A program made the position numbers and the translations under genes. Source: Rugalucina vietnamica (lineage: Eukaryota; Mollusca; Bivalvia; Lucinida; Lucinidae). From it: a DNA stretch of 64,000 bases. Shown in pieces: positions 1 to 12,561 of the stretch. The stretch lies in assembly GCA_964017185.1 (NCBI GenBank), contig OZ024870.1, positions 24,327,621-24,391,620 of the forward strand. Reading direction: 5' to 3'. The notes beneath the pieces were generated by a model that worked only from the letters and a program-made list of their open reading frames with translations, made no database searches and was not told the DNA's origin. Positions within the stretch are counted from its first letter, which is position 1, and every line of letters begins with the position of its first letter.

Positions 1-139
1 TCATGATGTCCTGGGCCTATAGTTTCGTATAGCTTATATTAAGTTATTTGTCCTTGGAACTTCTTGAATATGCAAAGCAATGCTAATGCAACACATTTTG
101 ATTAAGGACGAAATGTCGTAATTGCTTGATATCATTAAT

Positions 140-374
140 GAGCCGCATCGTGAGAAAACCGGTCTTCGGGGTTTCCGACCAGGTCCGACATAAACCGGGC
201 TGTACAGTCTCAGAAGCAGGCTAGAAGCTTGACATTTCGGATTTAAGTAGAAGAGGAATTGTACTATCCGAGTAGCGAAAACAAAGGCGCTGATCAGCTT
301 CGCAGTTACTGCGAAGCTAATCTGTGCCTTTGTTTTCGCATAGGCAAAAATCCGGTTTTCTCACGATGCGGCTC
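140..374 (+). mobile_element. Family A foldback MITE, copy 1
   Basis: The outer inverted repeats GAGCCGCATCGTGAGAAAAC match at both ends. The inner palindrome, centred near 311, has arms TGATCAGCTTCGCAG / CTGCGAAGCTAATC. In the orientation I call plus, the palindrome lies close to the right end. It is non-coding. Confidence 0.9.
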
Positions 375-376
375 AT

Positions 377-1175
377 TTATGTACATGGAGTAAAGACACT
401 ATGTAATTGAACGGCCAAAAGTCACCAATACATGCGTCAAAATACTACCAGATTACGTTTTCACACAGTCTAGTACTTATGCATATCAATGCCTTCCGAA
501 TATTGCTGCTAAACGCCATCTTGTGGAACGGCTCTGTACATAGTGTTTCAGCTTTTGACAATACTGTAGAGATCACCCGTTGAACCTTGACTGATCAAAA
601 ACGATGTTTTGAAGATCGTGTGTGTCCACGGTCAACAGACATTTGGTCAACAGACGTGGGAAAAACGATACAAAATCAATTGTAGACATCTTATAGTGAT
701 AATATGTGGCATTTTGACTGGTAATTCAAGGGTGAAAAGGCCACACAAAATGACAAGGCCAATACACAAACTGCCTTTAAACAGACCAGAAAACTGTGAT
801 AAATCGTCTGGAAAAGTTACAAAAGCTTGTTTAATTCGTAGTTTCATTTTACCGTACAACAATATACGTTTCATTATTAATGGGCAGGTAGAATTTAAAG
901 TATGCAAAACGATCCAGAGCTTAATGCTAGTCACCAGCTGATTTTAATTGAAAACCCTGACGTAAAATAACAAACCGTAAAAGGTTGTTTTGGCTCAACA
1001 AAACAGTCTTATAAATGAACCAGATGTATGTTCGGAATTCAATGACACGATTCTATTTTCTTTGCATTTTTTCGTCATCAAGTTAGTGTCCCCAACCCCT
1101 AAGTGTATGGTTCGACTATAAGCCACGAGCTTAAAGAGAGAGAGGTTTCGCCCGTAAACATGGAACCGTGCAATC
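377..1175. other. No gene recognised
   Basis: Only short open stretches on both strands. Nothing conserved is recognised. Confidence 0.5.
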
Positions 1176-1282
1176 ATTTGTTGCTTATTGCACTTACAGC
1201 AGTCAGTGCCATGAGTATCTTCGGATATCTGGTGTTGAGCACTAGAAAGATCCGTTTCAATCAGTAACCCATCATATATATA
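1176..1282 (+). repeat. Left 107-bp direct repeat flanking family A copy 2
   Basis: It matches 1521-1627 at a constant offset of 345 bp with three mismatches and no indels. It begins ATTTGTTGCTTATTGCAC. Confidence 0.93.
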
Positions 1283-1285
1283 ATT

Positions 1286-1519
1286 GATCCGCCACGTGGG
1301 AAAACCAACAATCTGTCTAGGCGAAAACAAAGGCGCAGATCAGCTTCGCAGTAACTGCGAAGCCGATCAGCACCTTTGTTTTCGCTACTCGGATAGTACA
1401 GTTCCTCTTGTACTTAAATCCGAAATTTCGAGATCCTAGCTCTTTTCTGTGACTGTACAGGTCGGTTTATGTCGGACCTGGTCAAAAACCACACTGTTGG
1501 TTTTCCCACGAGGCGGCTC
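1286..1519 (-). mobile_element. Family A foldback MITE, copy 2, between 107-bp direct repeats
   Basis: It has the outer repeats and the inner palindrome (centre near 1352, TTCGCAGTAACTGCGAA). It is flanked by 1176-1282 and 1521-1627, which are direct copies of each other. Confidence 0.9.
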
Positions 1520-1520
1520 A

Positions 1521-1627
1521 ATTTGTTGCTTATTGCACTTACAGCAGTCAGTGTCATGAGTATCTGCGGATATCTGGTGTTGAGCACTAGAAAGATCCGT
1601 TTCAATCAGTAACCCATCGTATATATA
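1521..1627 (+). repeat. Right 107-bp direct repeat flanking family A copy 2
   Basis: It is the partner of 1176-1282. Weaker similarity continues outside (ATAAGCC.CGAGCTT near 1120 and 1650), hinting at an older duplication. Confidence 0.93.
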
Positions 1628-1784
1628 GTCCATGCACGTGTATGAGACGATAAGCCTCGAGCTTTAAGAGCGAGGAATGTGCCATACACGCATTATCCTG
1701 CAATAAGTTGCTTGAACACCTTTTGCAGTTATAAATCTTGACTATATGCATAGACACACACTGTGTACATCTGCATGGACACAC

Positions 1785-4350
1785 AACATGCAACTATTGT
1801 CAGTGCCTATGCATCCACGATGACAAATGCAGATGAGGTTAAGGACAAGTTCTATTATGACTTAGACGACGTTATTTCTGCAACACCCCGTTCAGACAAG
1901 TTATCCAATGCCAGAGTTGGTAAGACCACCAGACCTGGGAAGGAGTTATAGGTCCAGAAGGTGTTGGAAAGTGCAACAGCAATGGTCTCTTGCTTCTAAG
2001 GAAATGTGCTGAACATGGTCTTCTATTAACCAACACAGTCGTTCGTCTACCAAACAGACATAAAACATCCTGGATGCAACCCCATTCCAAACACTGGCAT
2101 CTCATAGACTATGTCATAGTGCGGAGAACAGACAGGCAGGATGTCAGAGTAACAAAGACTATGTGTGGTGCAGACTGCTGGACAGATCATAGACTGGTTG
2201 TCAGCAAACTCAACCTAAGAATCCAGCCTGCGAGGAGACCTCAAGGCAAGAAAGCTCCTAAGCTGGATCAAGACAGCATGAGACAAGCTTTCTTAACGGA
2301 CATATGCAACCAACTGGATGCAGTCAAGCTCCGTTCAGAGAACCCCGAAGAAAACTGGAAAATTTTCCATAAAACAATTCATTTTTCAGCTGCTACTACG
2401 TTAGGACATCCATCTCGCAATCATCAAGACTGGTTTGATGAGAATGATGACGAAATTCAGAGGCTTCTTGAAGAAAAACACCGATTGCACAAGGCATATC
2501 AAGATGATACTAGCTCAGTATCAAAGAAAGCAGCCTACAGTAACATTTGTAAGACTTCCAGACCAAGCTTAGGGACATGCAAGATTCCTGGCTGAGGAAG
2601 AAAATTCAGTCTCTCGCGGACAGAAAGGACATGAAGAAATTTCATGATACACTGAAAACCATTTATGGCCCAACGAGTTCTGGAACCACCACATTGCTCA
2701 GTGCAGATGGAAGCACTCTTCTCACGGGTAAAGAGGCTGTCTTGAAAAGGTGGACAGAACATTTCAATAGTGTGCTGAATCGACCATGATGCAATCGACA
2801 GACTTCCACGGATAGAGTGCAATGTTCTGTTAGATGAATTTCCAACCGTCATAGAAACAAGAAAAGCAGTGCAACAACTGGCATCTGGCAAAGCTCCTAG
2901 TGCAGATGCAAATCCTGCAGAGGTTTATAAGGCCGGGGGCTACCCAAGGCAGAAAAACTGACAGTTGTTTCACTGTATGTGGAGGAAGGAGGCTATCCCA
3001 CAAGAATTTAAGGATGCATCCATAATCCACCTATACAAGCGGAAAGGAAAATCCACAAGTCTGTGACAACCACAGAGGCATCTCCCTCCTATGCATACTA
3101 GCAAAAATTTTGTTGAACCGCCTGGATGTTCATCTGAATCAGAAGGGACTTATCCCAGAAAGTCAATGTGGATTCAGAAAAGACAGAGGGACAGTTGACA
3201 TGACCTTCACAGCAAGACAGCTTCAGGAGAAATGCCAAGAACAGAACGTAGATCTATGCATGATATTTGTCGACCTCCCCAAAGCTTTTGACACAGTTAG
3301 TCGTGATGGACTCTGGAAAATCATGGCCAAGTTTGGCTGTCCACCCAGATTCATAGCAATGGTGCGGCAATTTCATGATGGCATGCAAGCACGTGTGCAA
3401 AATGATGGAGCGTTCTCTGAACCATTTGAGGTAACGAATGGAGTCAAACAGGGCTGTGTTATGGCACCAACACTGTTCATCATGATGTTTTCTGCCATGC
3501 TCATGGATGCATTTCAGGACAGTGACACTGGTTTTCCAATCAGGTACCGTTTTTTATGGTAATATATTCAACCTTAGAAGGTTGCAAGCCAAAACTAAGG
3601 TGCAGACTGATGTGCTAGATGAGCTCCTGTATGCAGATGATATGGATAAGAATGCCAGCTCAGAGGCAAAAATGCAAAGATCCATAGATCAAGTCTCACA
3701 GTCATGTGATAACTATGATCTCACAATCGGCACAAAAGGGCCTGGAAAACCGTACCATGAACCAGCCATCACTGTGAATGGACAAAAACTAAAAGGTGTT
3801 GATAAATTCACCTACCTGGGAAGCACTCTTTCAAGAGCAGTGCACATTGATGATGGGGAGGTCACTACCAGAATTGCAAAAGCCAGTGTGGCATTTGGAA
3901 GACTCCGTGCAAATGTCTGAGAGCGAAATGAAATCAAGCTTGGCACAAAGCTGAAAGTCTACATGGCTGTGGTACTGCCAATCCTCTTGTATGCATGTGA
4001 GACATGGATAGTATTACCAGCGTCATGCAAAGAGACTTAACCATTTCCACTTAAGCTGTTTGAGAAAGCTGTTAAAATCAAGTGGCAAGACAAGATTCCA
4101 GACACGAAAGTCCTGAAGAAAGCAGGGATGGAAAGCATGCATACTGTCTTAAAGCTAGCACAGCTTAGGTGGACTGGCCATGTTATAAGAATGCCTGATG
4201 AGCGACTTCCAAAGAAAGTCTTCTATGGAGAACTACAAGAGGCCAGAAGAAACGCTACAAAGACACCCTCAAAGCCTCTCTGAAGGATTTCGACATACCA
4301 ATTGGGTCTTGGGAACAGACGGCACAGGAGCGACCAAAGTGGCCAAATAA
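1785..4350 (+). mobile_element. Broken LINE (non-LTR retrotransposon), 5'-truncated
   Basis: The endonuclease C-terminal part runs 1785-2270; the GDFN-type catalytic motif is lost by a deletion near 1905-1915. A connector follows, then reverse transcriptase over about 2575-3920 with ESQCGFRKDRGT, DLPKAFDT, NGVKQGCVMAPTLF and LYADDMDKN in several frames. The C-terminal stretch RWTGHVIRMPDERLP lies near 4170. Many frameshifts show it is dead. The clade is uncertain (RTE- or L2-like). Confidence 0.88.
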
Positions 4351-4554
4351 ATCTTTAGACCCGGAACTCTTCCATCATTTAAAATGCAGTCATTTTTTTT
4401 ATCATTAAGATGGGATTTTTCAATTTCAATGACGTGACCTATCAATTTTCGTTCTTTTAAAAGTCTACAATACACATTGTATTGAGTAAAACGCTATTAT
4501 CAAAATGCTGTTCTTTGCAAGTTTTTACACTATAGCGTTATAATTTTTACAAAT

Positions 4555-4784
4555 GAGCCTGTGCGTGAGAAAACCAACAATTTGGGTTCCGACCAGGTCC
4601 GACACAAACCGGTCTGTACAGTCACTGAAGATGATTAGAGGCATGAAATTTTGGATTTAGAAAGTAGAGGGATTGTTCTGTGTAGCGAAAACAAAGGCGC
4701 TGATCAGCTTCGCAGTTACTGCGAAGCTGATCTGCGCCTTTGTTTTCGCCTATGCAGATTGTTGGTTTTCCCATGCAGTGGCTC
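4555..4784 (+). mobile_element. Family A foldback MITE, copy 3
   Basis: It is a full element with the inner palindrome centred near 4717. A 4-bp direct repeat AAAT flanks it (4551-4554 and 4785-4788). Confidence 0.88.
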
Positions 4785-5594
4785 AAATAATACTTAACTT
4801 ATCTGCTGTGTGTTTGTGGTTTTTCTCTTTAATTGCTTTAATAACGGCGAGACAGGAATCATTTTTCAATAGGACCATAACAAAATCTGCCTTATACACA
4901 TTGATAACTCGACAACCACCATGCATAGGCTCTCTACTAAACTTGCATTGTCAAGACAACCGTTACAAGTCATTCAAGAAAATTCAGAAACGTCAACTGA
5001 CGTAAGAAAAGCCCAGAGAGTATGTCTTACTGTGTGTGGTTTACTGGGGCTTCCTATGTATATCAGTGTTGCGTTTGTGTTTGACACAAGTTTGACAGCA
5101 CACATTTAAAATGCTAATTGTGTCATTATACAATTACAAATACATTTAACTCCTTTCTGACAGCTAAGCAAAACATTTCAAATCACAGAAAAAAAAAACT
5201 TCTTCGTGTACATGTAGATACGGGATGTCAACATGACAGTTGGACCAGGAAACGTATGTACCATGCAGCTACCTATGCTGTTGGAGTGGCATTTGGCATT
5301 TCCGAATGTGATCCACATTTTTTTTAGAGAGAATGTAAAAAATAACTATTTTACGCCTACACATTTCACCAGTATTTATTTCCCAAGGGTATTAAAATAT
5401 AAATCTTTTTCACAATTCACTGATCTTGTGAAAATTTATGAGGTATAGGCTATGAATGATAAAATTTCATACATCATAAGAGAAAAAAAAAAGTCATAAA
5501 AACACGTGGCTGCGGTCAATGTGTCTGCGGTCAGTGGTGTGTACTTTAACGGTATTTCAGCTCTCCCATGACTTGACAAAAATGAAATGAAAAA

Positions 5595-5697
5595 ATGGTT
5601 TCCGGGCCCCCGCCCATTGGGTTTCGGGGCCCCCGCCCACTGGGTTTCGGGCCCCCACCCATTGGGTTTCGGGGCCCCCGCCCATTTGGGCCTAAAA
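5595..5697. repeat. GC-rich minisatellite, unit about 26 bp, 4 copies
   Basis: The unit GGGCCCCCGCCCATTGGGTT recurs four times with minor changes. It stands out against the AT-rich surroundings. Confidence 0.9.
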
Positions 5698-6076
5698 ATA
5701 ATTGGTCCCAGGCAAAGCCTCTGACGGTACTGACTAACCATCTGATTACTGGTTAAACGCTCAGGTCTGACTGGCAGTGACTGCCTAGGAAAAGTGGTTC
5801 AAGTCAAACCATCCATACATATAAGCCTTAGTGGCTTGCTTGGGTGGTTATATTTATGAAGCACATTTTGGGTGTCATGACATCCTAATTTTGGGTAAAA
5901 GACCTACAAAATGGCAACGTCCCAACATGACCATAGCTGTTGACTGGTAAGTTATGCCTCATTTCTAACAAATCAACAATGCATTTTTTCTTTCTTTTAA
6001 CTGCATACTTAGTGCAGAATCACACAAAAGTCAAATGTTTGTTCAGTTGGAAGCTACTGTGGGCAAGCAAGCACTT

Positions 6077-6296
6077 CAGGACCCAGTTGTTCAAAGCATC
6101 GTTAGGTTAACGATATCGTTAAGACATAAATTTGTTAAGCTTCCATCAGCTAAAGTAACAAATACACTGTTATTTTTGTTGAAAAAATGTGAGAATCCTT
6201 TGCACTTATTTTTTGGTGTATTTGTAATATTAATGTTTGAAATTTTAACGAAACGTTAACTAACGACGTCGTTAGTTTTGAACAACTGGGCCCTGG
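6077..6296. mobile_element. 220-bp MITE with TIRs CAGGRCCCAGTTGTTCAAA
   Basis: The left end CAGGACCCAGTTGTTCAAAG pairs with the right end GAACAACTGGGCCCTGG. A second stem around CGTTAGGTTAACG / CGTTAACTAACG follows inside. No clear target duplication is seen. Confidence 0.82.
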
Positions 6297-7299
6297 TAAC
6301 ATGCGACCGCTTTAACTTTTCCGACCCAGTGACGCAAAATGTTTTACATAAAGTAGAATAAGCGTAGGGGTTTCAACTTTTATAACGTTCATTTCCCTTA
6401 ACGTGTACACGAAATATGTCGCACACGTTACCTGTCAGAGAAATTGTGTTACTGAGTACAGATGGCTAGAGCGTAGGCACACAAATGTACTAAAATTTCA
6501 ATGAATAAGTTTAAGCGTTTCAAAAATATTAGGTACAATATCTGAATTATTACGCCTACACGCATAACATGCATAAGTGAAAGTACGGACTTCTTTAAAG
6601 ATTACAATCTCAATTTAAAAACTAATCTTTTAGTAGGGATAAGCCAGATTGACAGTCGCCCACTTGGCAAAAGTTGCTTATGATTACGCATGCATATCAT
6701 CTTTTGGCCACGTAAGCATTTGTAAGGAGCCCAGCTTGAAGAAAATTTATGTATGCTCATATACACATTCATTGTGCTTATGTGCGGTATGATCAGCACG
6801 TATGAAGTTTGTCTTTTACGGGATACAAGCTGAATCACGTCTGTTCCTCTTTCTGTCAAATCGAAATCTATTAGCAGTCCTCAATACAAGACTGCAATAG
6901 ATACATGTAACTTCGTCTGCACAGACTCATAAAACGTTATTACCAAATATGGTAAGACTTACAAATATAATCCATTGAAAAGTCCCACAGAGAGATAAAG
7001 ATCTTTACCTTCGCTGCATGACTATTACGCTATATTGCTTTTATAAAAAAATCATGCAGTGCAAAATTTTCGATACTAAAACTGCCGATGTGATATTTTG
7101 AAAGTGTATTTTCAAATGTGCGAAAAGTGCATCCAAATACTCTTCAGTGTAAAAATGCATCATTGATCAACTTAAGAAGGCATTTTGATCAACTTACAGA
7201 AAGCATTCAATTGGGGCCTGACGTCTAATACGAGTATGTTATTTAGGGCATTATGAATTCCCCACCTCCAACTAGTCAAACGCTATATATATATGCGTA

Positions 7300-7637
7300 T
7301 ATATATCGGCGACAATGACTGAAAGTTGCAATTGATGGAGGCACGAGTGTTTCGTTTGAATTTTCCAGATTACATTGGTCAAAAGCAAAAGGTGTGTCAG
7401 TGAAAGAAAGATGCACTTTAAGGACAAGGCCTGGAAGTTACAGGCTGTTGAAGCGTTACATCATTGGTTAGATGCAAGATGGTGTTACATGAACACATGA
7501 CCACCCATTCGTGGGCGACAGAACATGTAAAGAAAATGCCACGTTCCAAATCAATTTCCGCGCTTGATCGTCTATGACGTCAGTCCTCAATTACTTCAAA
7601 CGTTGCAGGCGATAGAAGCAAATGTCACTTCTACATT

Positions 7638-7673
<36 letters not shown>

Positions 7674-7985
7674 TTTCGTTCACGATCAAATGCGATAATT
7701 GCTACCCTTGACGTAATTTTAATTATTCAGGTGAACTTCCCAGATCCTATTGGTCAAACGCATGAGGTATGTCCACCTGTCGGTGGCAAGTTGTATACGA
7801 TGGAATCATTTTTTTTTTTTTTTTTTTTTTCTTCAAGATTTCATTCTTAGTCTGCTCGAGAGCATGGATTTCCTGAATTCCATTGGTTAAGCGAATGTCG
7901 GCAACAATGACTGAGAGTTGCAGACGATGGAAGCAAGAGTATGCCACATGAATTTCCCAGATTCCATTGGTCTAATGCGAGGGGT
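7300..7985. repeat. Diverged tandem repeat with poly-T tracts, unit about 160 bp
   Basis: TTCCAGATTCCATTGGTC-like and ACAATGACTGAGAGTTGCAG-like words recur (about 7310-7380, 7735-7750, 7855-7975). T runs of about 30 and 24 bases sit at 7640 and 7808, each followed by GATTTCRTTC. Confidence 0.75.
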
Positions 7986-9052
7986 CTGTGATTGCATAAT
8001 ATAGTGGCTAAGGTAGAGTCTCTGCAAGTGAAAACACAGTGGCTTTGTAATTGTAGTATTTCCTTCAATTTTAAAAGAATATCAATGTAAAAGTGAAATG
8101 TTTGTAAGTGAAACTTGTTATTTTATTACGGGTTGGTTAGAAAAGTAAACTTGAATGACATGACCCACTGAGACAATATTTATTTAACTGTAAAGAACCA
8201 GACTTCAATTACACTTCAGTATTCTGAAGAGGGCGCTAATGTAACCTTTCCTTTGATGTTTAAGTTCAGTTATGCAGGTTTTAACATGGTCTTGTAAATT
8301 GAGAAGCTGAAAATCACAGGTCTGGAAAAGGCATATCAAGGCCACTACCTGGCATTTGGAAAAAAAAATGAGCTGATTTTCACGAGTACGTTAATTGAAA
8401 ATTGGATCATTTGAAAATGAACTTGCGAAAAAATCTGCAGTTTTATTCTAAATTCTGCAGTTTTATTCTAAATTCAATGTCATTTGTTTTTTGGACTGTC
8501 AACTGACCAGTCTAAATGTCAAATCTCTTCCGTAGAACGTTTACCAATACTTAGTGCATATTTTACAAATAGATAAACGAGAGACTGAGGATTGACCGAA
8601 GACTTGTTTCCATGGCTTAATTTGATATTTGCTATGGATATTGAAAGTCGATCTAGGAGTCAGCGGCTTTGCTAGGCACCCTTACACTAACATACGAGTA
8701 TAACTGTTTAGCCGAGTTTCATACACACCTCAAGGACCCTTGGATTACCATGACCGGTCCCAGTTAATCTAATTGAAGGTCACTGTAATCCAGATTTAGA
8801 CTTACAAAACGACCGTGAACCCTTGTTTCCACGTACCTTCAGTGTCCACGTAACTTCACAATTAGGACCCTGCACCCTATAATAAACAGCCAGGTGTGTC
8901 TTTTGTGTCTGAAGGTCAGTGCGGTAATTGTATTTTTGTTCAAGGTTTACTTTACTATATATGACCTGTGATTTTAATCTATTCTTGAAGTGAAAATAAT
9001 AATTATGTATTTCCAGAATAGGCCTACCAAATTGCAAAGATGGTCATACTTC

Positions 9053-10135
9053 AAAAAATAAATAAATACATACAAGAAGACAAATTGGATAAGCAACAGG
9101 CTGCTGAAATATCTGGTTTGCATGAACATAAATAACAAACAGAATACACAATTGGCAGCTGAAATAACTGGTTTCCACACAACAAATTATATAAGCAACT
9201 ATCTGCTGAAATAACTGGTTTGCAAGAAAATAAATGACAAACTGAATAAGCAACTGGCTTCTGAAATAATTGGTTTGCATGAAAATATATGACAAACCAA
9301 GTAAGCAACTGGTTGCCGCTGACATGGAAATATATAACAAATTGCATGGAAATATATAACAAATTGAATTGAATAAGTAACTGGCTGCTGAAATAACTGG
9401 TTAATGCATGTAAAATACATGTATATGAAAATCCATATAAGCAATTGGCTGCTGAAGTAACTGGAGTAACTGGTTTGCATGGAAATAAACGACAAGTTGA
9501 ATAAGCAACTGGCTTCTGAAATAACAGGTTTGCAAGAGAATATATGACAAACAGAATAAGCAATTGGCTTCTAAAATAACTGGTTTGCATGAAAAAAAAT
9601 GAAAAAATGAATAAGCAAATGGCTGATAAAATAACTGGTTTGCATGAAACTATATGCCATAAAGAATAAGCAAATGGCTGCTGCAATAACTGGTTTGCAT
9701 GAAAATAAATGCAGTATTTCATAATTTTGAAAAAGGCCAAAGGCCGACAAGTCAATAAATAGAGTGACTTTACGGTGCTTGAAAATAAATGACAAAGTGA
9801 ATAAGCAACTGGCTGCTGAAATAACAGGTTTGCATGGAAGTAAATGACAAACTGAATAAGCAACTGGCTTCTGATATAACTGGGTTGCATGAAAATATTT
9901 GATAAACCCAACAAACAACTGGCTTCTGAAATAATAGGTTTGCATGAAAATATATGACAAACTGAATAAGCAATTGGCAGCTTAAATACCTGGTTTGCAT
10001 GAAACTATATGACAAACTGAATAAGCAACTGGCTGCTGGAATAACTGGTTTGCATGAAAATATATACCCAATAAGCAACTTCACTTGCTGCTGAAACAAC
10101 TTGTTTGCATGAAAATATATGACAAATTGAATGAG
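9053..10135. repeat. Minisatellite, 55-bp unit, about 19 copies
   Basis: The unit reads roughly AATAAGCAACTGGCTGCTG, AAATAACTGGTTTGCATG, AAAATATATGACAAACTG. Well-kept units start at 9800, 9855, 9910, 9965 and 10020. Minus-strand ORFs here (up to 287 codons) are by-products of the repeat. Confidence 0.92.
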
Positions 10136-10404
10136 CAGTACTGAAGTATATCAATACAGATGTATCATATGTATACAAACAACTACATGTAGTTGGAAAT
10201 CACCAAAGCGAACATCCTTCTTACAATATGGGTCAGTGGTATCTTGTAACAAAACAGTAGTAGAATTACATTTTGACAAATGTTCTGACCTTGGGAAATG
10301 TTGAATGAGAAGCATATTACAAAAAGAAAATATCATGACATGGGCTGTGGAATGAGAAATCTGTTTGTACAGTTTCAATTGACACAAACCTGTGTCAAAA
10401 GACC

Positions 10405-10625
10405 ATAAAGACTGGTAAAAACCGGATTTTTGCCTAATCAAAAACAAAGGCATAGACCAGCTTCACAGTAACTGCGAAGCTGGTCAGCGCCTTTGTTTTC
10501 GCAACATGGATAGTACAACTCCTATACTTTCTAAATCCATCTAGCCATCTTATGTAGCTGCACAGTTTGGTTTGTATCAGACCTTGTCGGAAACCCCGAA
10601 GACTGGTTTTCTTGCACCACAGCTC
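10405..10625 (-). mobile_element. Family A foldback MITE, copy 4 (diverged)
   Basis: The palindrome GACCAGCTTCACAG / CTGCGAAGCTGGTC is imperfect, and the left outer repeat is degraded. Confidence 0.78.
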
Positions 10626-11397
10626 ATATTTTAGTTGTACAATGAAGAAATGAAATTGAGTCATGAGAAATAAAAACATGTACTATAAAAGAAGTAATTG
10701 AGAATTCAATGTTTCTTTGACATGACCCTTTATAACAATATTTGCTTAACCGGTCATGAAATGTACTTATTCTGTAGGTACTAAAACTGCACCTGGTGTC
10801 AAAAACTGTCTGAAATATTTGGCTTCATATAATTTTATTATAGTAAACTCTAACATTTATTTATAACACAATGATCAAATTGTAATAAGGACCTTGAAAA
10901 AATATTCAATCATGAATTTTGCATAAGTTGCAAAGCTTGTAGATGGGTACAGCATACACATGTACCTTACAAGTGACAACAGACCATTTTATATACAAGA
11001 ATCGTTATTCATTACCAGTCTTATTTACATTGCTAAAAGGATGATCATCCAATGCAAATTAAATCATTGTGTTTTTCATTTCCCTAAAAACATGTTGACA
11101 ATCGAAATCATTGTTTTTGGCAAACATAAACACTTTTTTTCTGATTGTTTGTTCATGATTGTTGAATATCCCTGTGTGTAACTGCTTAACATCTACAAAA
11201 TCTGAATGAACTACATATATCTACTAACAACAAAATTCAAGTGTAGAATATCAAAAAGCAACCACTTTTCTACAAACTCTTGATAACATCAAAATACCAA
11301 ACCTGATAAATAAAGAAACTGTCAACCAGATCTAAATGAGTGTCAAAAAGTACAAAATGTGTGAATTCTTATCTTTATGGCTTTAACTTTAGCAATT

Positions 11398-11631
11398 GAG
11401 CCGCCTCATGGGAAAACCAACAATCTGCATAGGCGAAAACAAAGGTGCAGATCAGCTTCGCGGTAACTGCAAAGCTGATCAGCGCCTTTGCTTTCGCTAC
11501 TCGGATAGTACAATTCCTCTTCTACTTAAATCCGAAATTTCAAGCTTTTAGCTCTTTTCTGTGCTTGTACAGGCCGGTTTGTGTCGGACCTGTTCGGAAA
11601 CCACATTGTTGTTTTTTGCACGAGGTGGCTC
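11398..11631 (-). mobile_element. Family A foldback MITE, copy 5
   Basis: It is a full element with an AATT direct repeat on both sides and the palindrome centred near 11466. Confidence 0.88.
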
Positions 11632-12206
11632 AATTTTGTAGTGTGAACAAGTATAGGGTTGCCATTTATATAATGAAGTTTTGGTAAAAAGGCAACTTGC
11701 TACCTGGTGTGCTAATGGTCACCATGCATTCAACAATAAGTTTGTTGTAACATTAAAAATCAAATGAAAAATTAACATATACAGAGTACATGTGAGTTTG
11801 TTGAAGCATATATATAATCATCAGTAAATTTTGAAATAAATATCTGTTATGCAAAAAAATCTTTCTCAACAATACCCCAAGAGACCCACCGGTACAACAG
11901 CTATGACTTTTGCTAAGTAACATTTATGCTTGGCAACACTCTAGGTAATTTCGAACAAATTGGCTGTTAAGACCAAACCTTTGTGGTAATGACTGTCAAT
12001 TTGTGATCTTAAGGTGTTTTGGTGTCATTTAAAAGCAATTTAACAGTTGAAAAGTGTCTTTCAAGCTACTACAATACATAATGTCTCCTTGTGTATTCTT
12101 CTACAAATTGCACTATTAACAATTGAGCCTGATAACCAATTTGAGGACTTTGGGCCTTAACAAGGCATAACTCATACAAGCCTGGCATCCTTTTTGTGGG
12201 ACATAG

Positions 12207-12275
12207 GCAAACAGTATAGTCCCAGATGTGATGCCGCAGAACGTGGCGTCCCATCTGGGGCTATTCTGTTTGCTT
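12207..12275. repeat. Hairpin-forming inverted repeat
   Basis: AAACAGTATAGTCCCAGATG pairs with CATCTGGGGCTATTCTGTTT, and the pairing continues through GATGCCGC / GTGGCGTC to a 5-base loop. Mostly consistent pairs with a few mismatches. Confidence 0.75.
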
Positions 12276-12561
12276 AGAGAAATTTTATCGAAAAATGAAA
12301 TAAAAATATCAAATCACACCTGATGTCCCCAAAAATGAAAGTGGATTCCTCCAAAAGATAACAGTGATTACATTCATCATAAAAAGGGTTAATAATGAAT
12401 GCAACAAACCTGGTCCTGATGAAGCCCTTGTCAAGGGCTTTACTGCTTGCTAATTTAACAAGTCAAAAGTGCATAACTTGTTTAATAATGACTTCTTAAA
12501 TTGCGCTTCTTGACTAAAACATATAAAAAGGGTTATCATATCAGTCAAAAATGCGACATTT

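Larger units (their letters stand above)
4785..9052. other. Intergenic; repeats listed separately, no gene recognised
   Basis: Between the minisatellite (5595), the MITE (6077) and the poly-T repeat (7300) I see only AT-rich DNA with short unrelated ORFs. Confidence 0.5.

Noticed and set aside
1414-1633. Overlapping minus-strand ORFs of 63-65 codons
   Set aside because: They span family A copy 2 and its flanking direct repeat; no protein family is recognisable.
9051-9914. 287-codon minus-strand ORF with repeated hydrophobic segments, like a membrane protein
   Set aside because: It lies entirely in a 55-bp minisatellite; the apparent protein repeat is the DNA repeat read through successive frames.
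9053-10135. Regular spacing suggestive of a CRISPR array
   Set aside because: Units are contiguous with no unique spacers, and the DNA is animal.
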